From: Chara braunii
Taxonomy: Eukaryota > Streptophyta > Charophyceae > Charales > Characeae
Reading direction: 5' to 3'
Assembly (NCBI GenBank): GCA_003427395.1
Contig: BFEA01000050.1
Coordinates: 939,218-982,454 of the forward strand
DNA: 43,237 nucleotides
Shown here: piece after piece, positions 41,280 through 43,237 of the stretch
Numbering within the stretch: position 1 is the stretch's first letter
How the letters are laid out: each line of letters opens with the position of its first letter
Notes under the pieces: model-generated
The model's input: only the letters and a program-made list of their open reading frames with translations
Databases searched by the model: none
Told to the model about the DNA's origin: nothing
Position numbers and translations under genes: made by a program

Positions 41280-41518
41280 ATCTCGGATCTTGATAATGTA
41301 CATCCGGGAAGGGAGCGGGGCGGGACGGGTGGGGCGGCGCGCACGCGTGCGGCGGCGCTCCTCGTGGCATGTACACATGACATGTGTCATGTCCTGCTGC
41401 GGTCTCTTTTTTCCCCCGTTTTCACCGAAAAAACGGTATGGAAACAGCCGAAAACCCGTCTGTCGGGTTTTGCTCTATTCCCAGTTGTACGGGGTGGTGG
41501 GTGGGAGTGGGAAACATT

Positions 41519-41534
41519 CCCGCTCCGATACCAA
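41519..41534 (-). promoter_or_regulatory. Primer binding site, chromovirus B
   Basis: On the minus strand TTGGTATCGGAGCGGG starts right after the LTR end CCACA. Initiator-Met tRNA-type site. Confidence 0.85.
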
Positions 41535-41842
41535 TGTGGCGGACCCACTGGGAAGGTGCTCCGCCTGGGATGCAGATAGAGATGGAGGATGAGGGAGGGG
41601 CGAGATGGCACAGCGCAGCTCCCACGCAAGAATCCAACGCACGTGCTCCAAATCGTGCAAGTGTAGAATGATGCAGAATACAGACAACAGCTGGGGTATA
41701 CCCCAGCAGACTGACGGGACTGAACTGGACTGGCTGGTACCGACAGAGGTACCGGCCTGGACTGGACTGCCCCGAATAAAACACAGGCCTGTGAGGACAG
41801 GCCAAGGGGCTGGTCTCACAGGCCAACCAGAGGTCCGCTAGA
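41535..41842 (-). repeat. 5-prime LTR of chromovirus B
   Basis: 308 bp, minus strand; starts TCTAGCGGACC (second base changed from the G seen in the other LTR) and ends GGGTCCGCCACA. Abuts the primer site. Confidence 0.95.
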
Positions 41843-42143
41843 CTGCTTTAGTATTAGTTCGAATTTCTTATCTGCCTAGGTGTTTTCATGCATTTTCGTG
41901 TTGGATTATTAGGGGTTGTGTTGTCAATTTTGCGTAATGCTTGGAATATGTTCGTGATTGGTGCTTTTCTGAATTTTTTTGGCTTACGATTGCCGTTTTA
42001 GGCAAAAGTAAAAACCGCCTTACATGTATTTTAGGGATTTCGGGTTCATTAGGGTTAGGGTTGGATGTGGGACCTAGGAATTACTAGAAACCGTAATTAG
42101 GAATTTCTGTTGTTGCGGTTTTTACACAACTTGGGGCGCTACC

Positions 42144-42246
42144 ATCTTCACCCGAATAGAACACCCGGTCATTATCGCTGCATCTGGACCGAAAAATGCC
42201 CCAAATACAGCTAAAATGACCGGGCGTTATATTCGGGCGAAGACGG
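42144..42246. repeat. Small hairpin element (MITE-like), copy B
   Basis: About 100 bp. The left arm TCTTCACCCGAATAGAAC then CCCGGTCATT pairs with the right arm, whose inverse reads TCTTCGCCCGAATATAAC then GCCCGGTCATT; about 28 bases with few mismatches. Same arms as copy A at 1204-1359. No ORF. Confidence 0.7.
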
Positions 42247-42792
42247 TCGTCGAAACCCTGTAGGATTTTCATTGCGGCCTTTTTTTGGTGCTCTGGAGAG
42301 CGGGTATCGGGGATTTGGTAGTGTTGTCTCTTTTGGAAGACAGTGGTTTTCTACAGGGGAGGGGCTCCACCTGACCAAGCGGGATTGGAGACCTTGCGAC
42401 CCCTGAACCTGCAGTTCTTCGACATTGTATTTTTGCCTTGGGCACTGGGCCCTAATAAAACAAAAAAATTAAAAACTGAAAAAAAGGTAATATTATCCTA
42501 CTAATTGAAAAACTATTTAAAAAGTTATAAAAACTAGGCTACGAGCCGCTGGGCCGCCCGGGCCACCTTGGGCATGGTCCCACTAGCAACCGGATAGGAT
42601 AGAAAAGAGTTTGTGTGGCAGTTGAGTGACCCAAATCCTGCCGTGCAGCACTCGTGATCCCACGGTCAGTATTTTACATGTATTACCCAAAAAAGTGAGG
42701 AGATCTTGGTTCCCCTCCTCCTCTCCTTAACACTGAGCATGCCCGTGCAAAGACAGCTTCCCGCCAGAATCTTTTCAATCGGTTTGGGGTGT

Positions 42793-42822
42793 GGCCAACC
42801 CCAAACGGGGTTGGGGTCGGCC
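42793..42822. repeat. Inverted repeat (hairpin)
   Basis: GGCCAACCCCAA and, after a short GC-rich loop, its complement with one mismatch ending GGTCGGCC. Short stable hairpin, role unknown. Confidence 0.7.
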
Positions 42823-43237
42823 TTAGCCCACTGGATAGAAGATTTTCAGCATTTTACTTGCTGTTGTGCAATTATCTCATTGGGTGGAGCCCTCCTTCAA
42901 TCATGGGGTATATTGAGGGCATCAGGATCACTGCTGACAGAAGTCGATTTTATTCCAAAAAAATGTGGCGGTTACTTTGTTCACTGCTTTTGCAACCACC
43001 ACCATCAGATCATTTGTAATCTGATGGCTGGGAAGCACTCTGCCGTGATTTCAGGTGGGAGGTCTCTGTTTTTTTTTGTTTTTTTTTTTCCTTTCTCCAG
43101 TTTTCTCACCCCAGAAATTTGTAATGAACCTGTCAGGCCGCTGCCACTCAGTGTCACACTGGATTGGCCACATTCCTATCCAACTGCTAATGGGACCATA
43201 CCCCTTGCGTTGCCAGGGCGGAAGGTCCCAGCAAAAA

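Larger units (their letters stand above)
39582..41518 (-). other. Long leader of chromovirus B
   Basis: About 1.9 kb without a credible gene. Near gag it has AACCCTAAACCCTATAAAAA and further AACCCTAA words (39768-39802). It then has three diverged repeats, a (GA)n tract, a poly-G tract and a tRNA-like segment, each listed separately. The AT-rich part (39840-40560) contains many AAATAAATAA runs. Confidence 0.6.
31753..41847 (-). mobile_element. Chromovirus B (Ty3/gypsy), structurally complete
   Basis: A 10,085-bp minus-strand element (31758-41842) with two 308-bp LTRs, a primer site inside the right LTR, gag, protease, RT, RNase H, integrase and chromodomain in order. CTGCT directly flanks both ends (31753-31757 and 41843-41847), a 5-bp target duplication as expected for Ty3/gypsy. 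Coding is interrupted by a few stops and shifts, and two catalytic Asp codons read Glu, so this copy is not autonomous. The leader is unusually long (about 1.9 kb). Confidence 0.95.
41848..43237. other. Noncoding right flank
   Basis: No supported gene. It contains TTAGGGTTAGGG at 42049-42060, the second hairpin element, AT-rich runs near 42460, GGGCCGCCCGGGCC at 42550, and an inverted repeat at 42793-42822. Confidence 0.5.

Overview
The window is eukaryotic, repeat-dominated DNA: assembly gaps (N runs at 11557-11607 and 29372-29684), microsatellites, and almost nothing except transposable elements, most of them decayed. I see no convincing single-copy host gene, rRNA, functional tRNA or CRISPR array. 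Initiator-Met-type primer binding sites, two chromodomain Ty3/gypsy lineages, AAACCCT-like runs and stop codons consistent with C-to-T decay at CAG (a CHG context) fit a green-lineage genome. A charophyte alga such as Chara is my guess, not proven.

Layout, left to right. 1-1503: noncoding, with AAAT and TA microsatellites and a small hairpin element. 1508-8893 (minus strand): 3-prime half of a long-LTR Ty3/gypsy element, reading RNase H, PHD finger, integrase, an acidic third ORF and a 2.45-kb LTR, with a MITE in the third-ORF region. 8894-17845 (plus): a chromovirus whose 5-prime LTR lost its first bases; its frames are riddled with stops and two tandem duplications. 17846-19570 (minus): an L1-like LINE reverse transcriptase fragment cut by that chromovirus. 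20544-25822 (plus): 5-prime half of a long-LTR element of the same family (LTR, PBS, gag, protease). 25823-26593 (plus) and 28458-29030 (minus): two halves of one gene of the GHTH-motif transposase-like family (I think DUF7869). 27575-28457 (minus): a gypsy reverse transcriptase fragment that fits exactly between the protease and RNase H pieces. 29031-31752: A-rich repeats, a gap and a degenerate tandem repeat. 31758-41842 (minus): a structurally complete 10.1-kb chromovirus with two 308-bp LTRs, PBS, gag, protease, RT/RNase H, integrase, chromodomain and a 5-bp target duplication (CTGCT). 41848-43237: noncoding, with a second hairpin element.

The most interesting reading is that the scattered long-LTR pieces are one element of about 13.5 kb, cut up by two inversions. 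Both outer LTR ends carry GTAC, and both outer flanks carry the motif TTCATGATCGYGG. Reversing one inversion of about 25821-28458 would reunite protease with RT and, at the same time, the two halves of the DUF gene. The RT and RNase H pieces are broken at the same point of the polyprotein. This element also has an unusual architecture: a canonical C4HC3 PHD finger between RNase H and the integrase zinc-binding domain, and a third ORF whose ATG overlaps the pol stop codon (ATGA).
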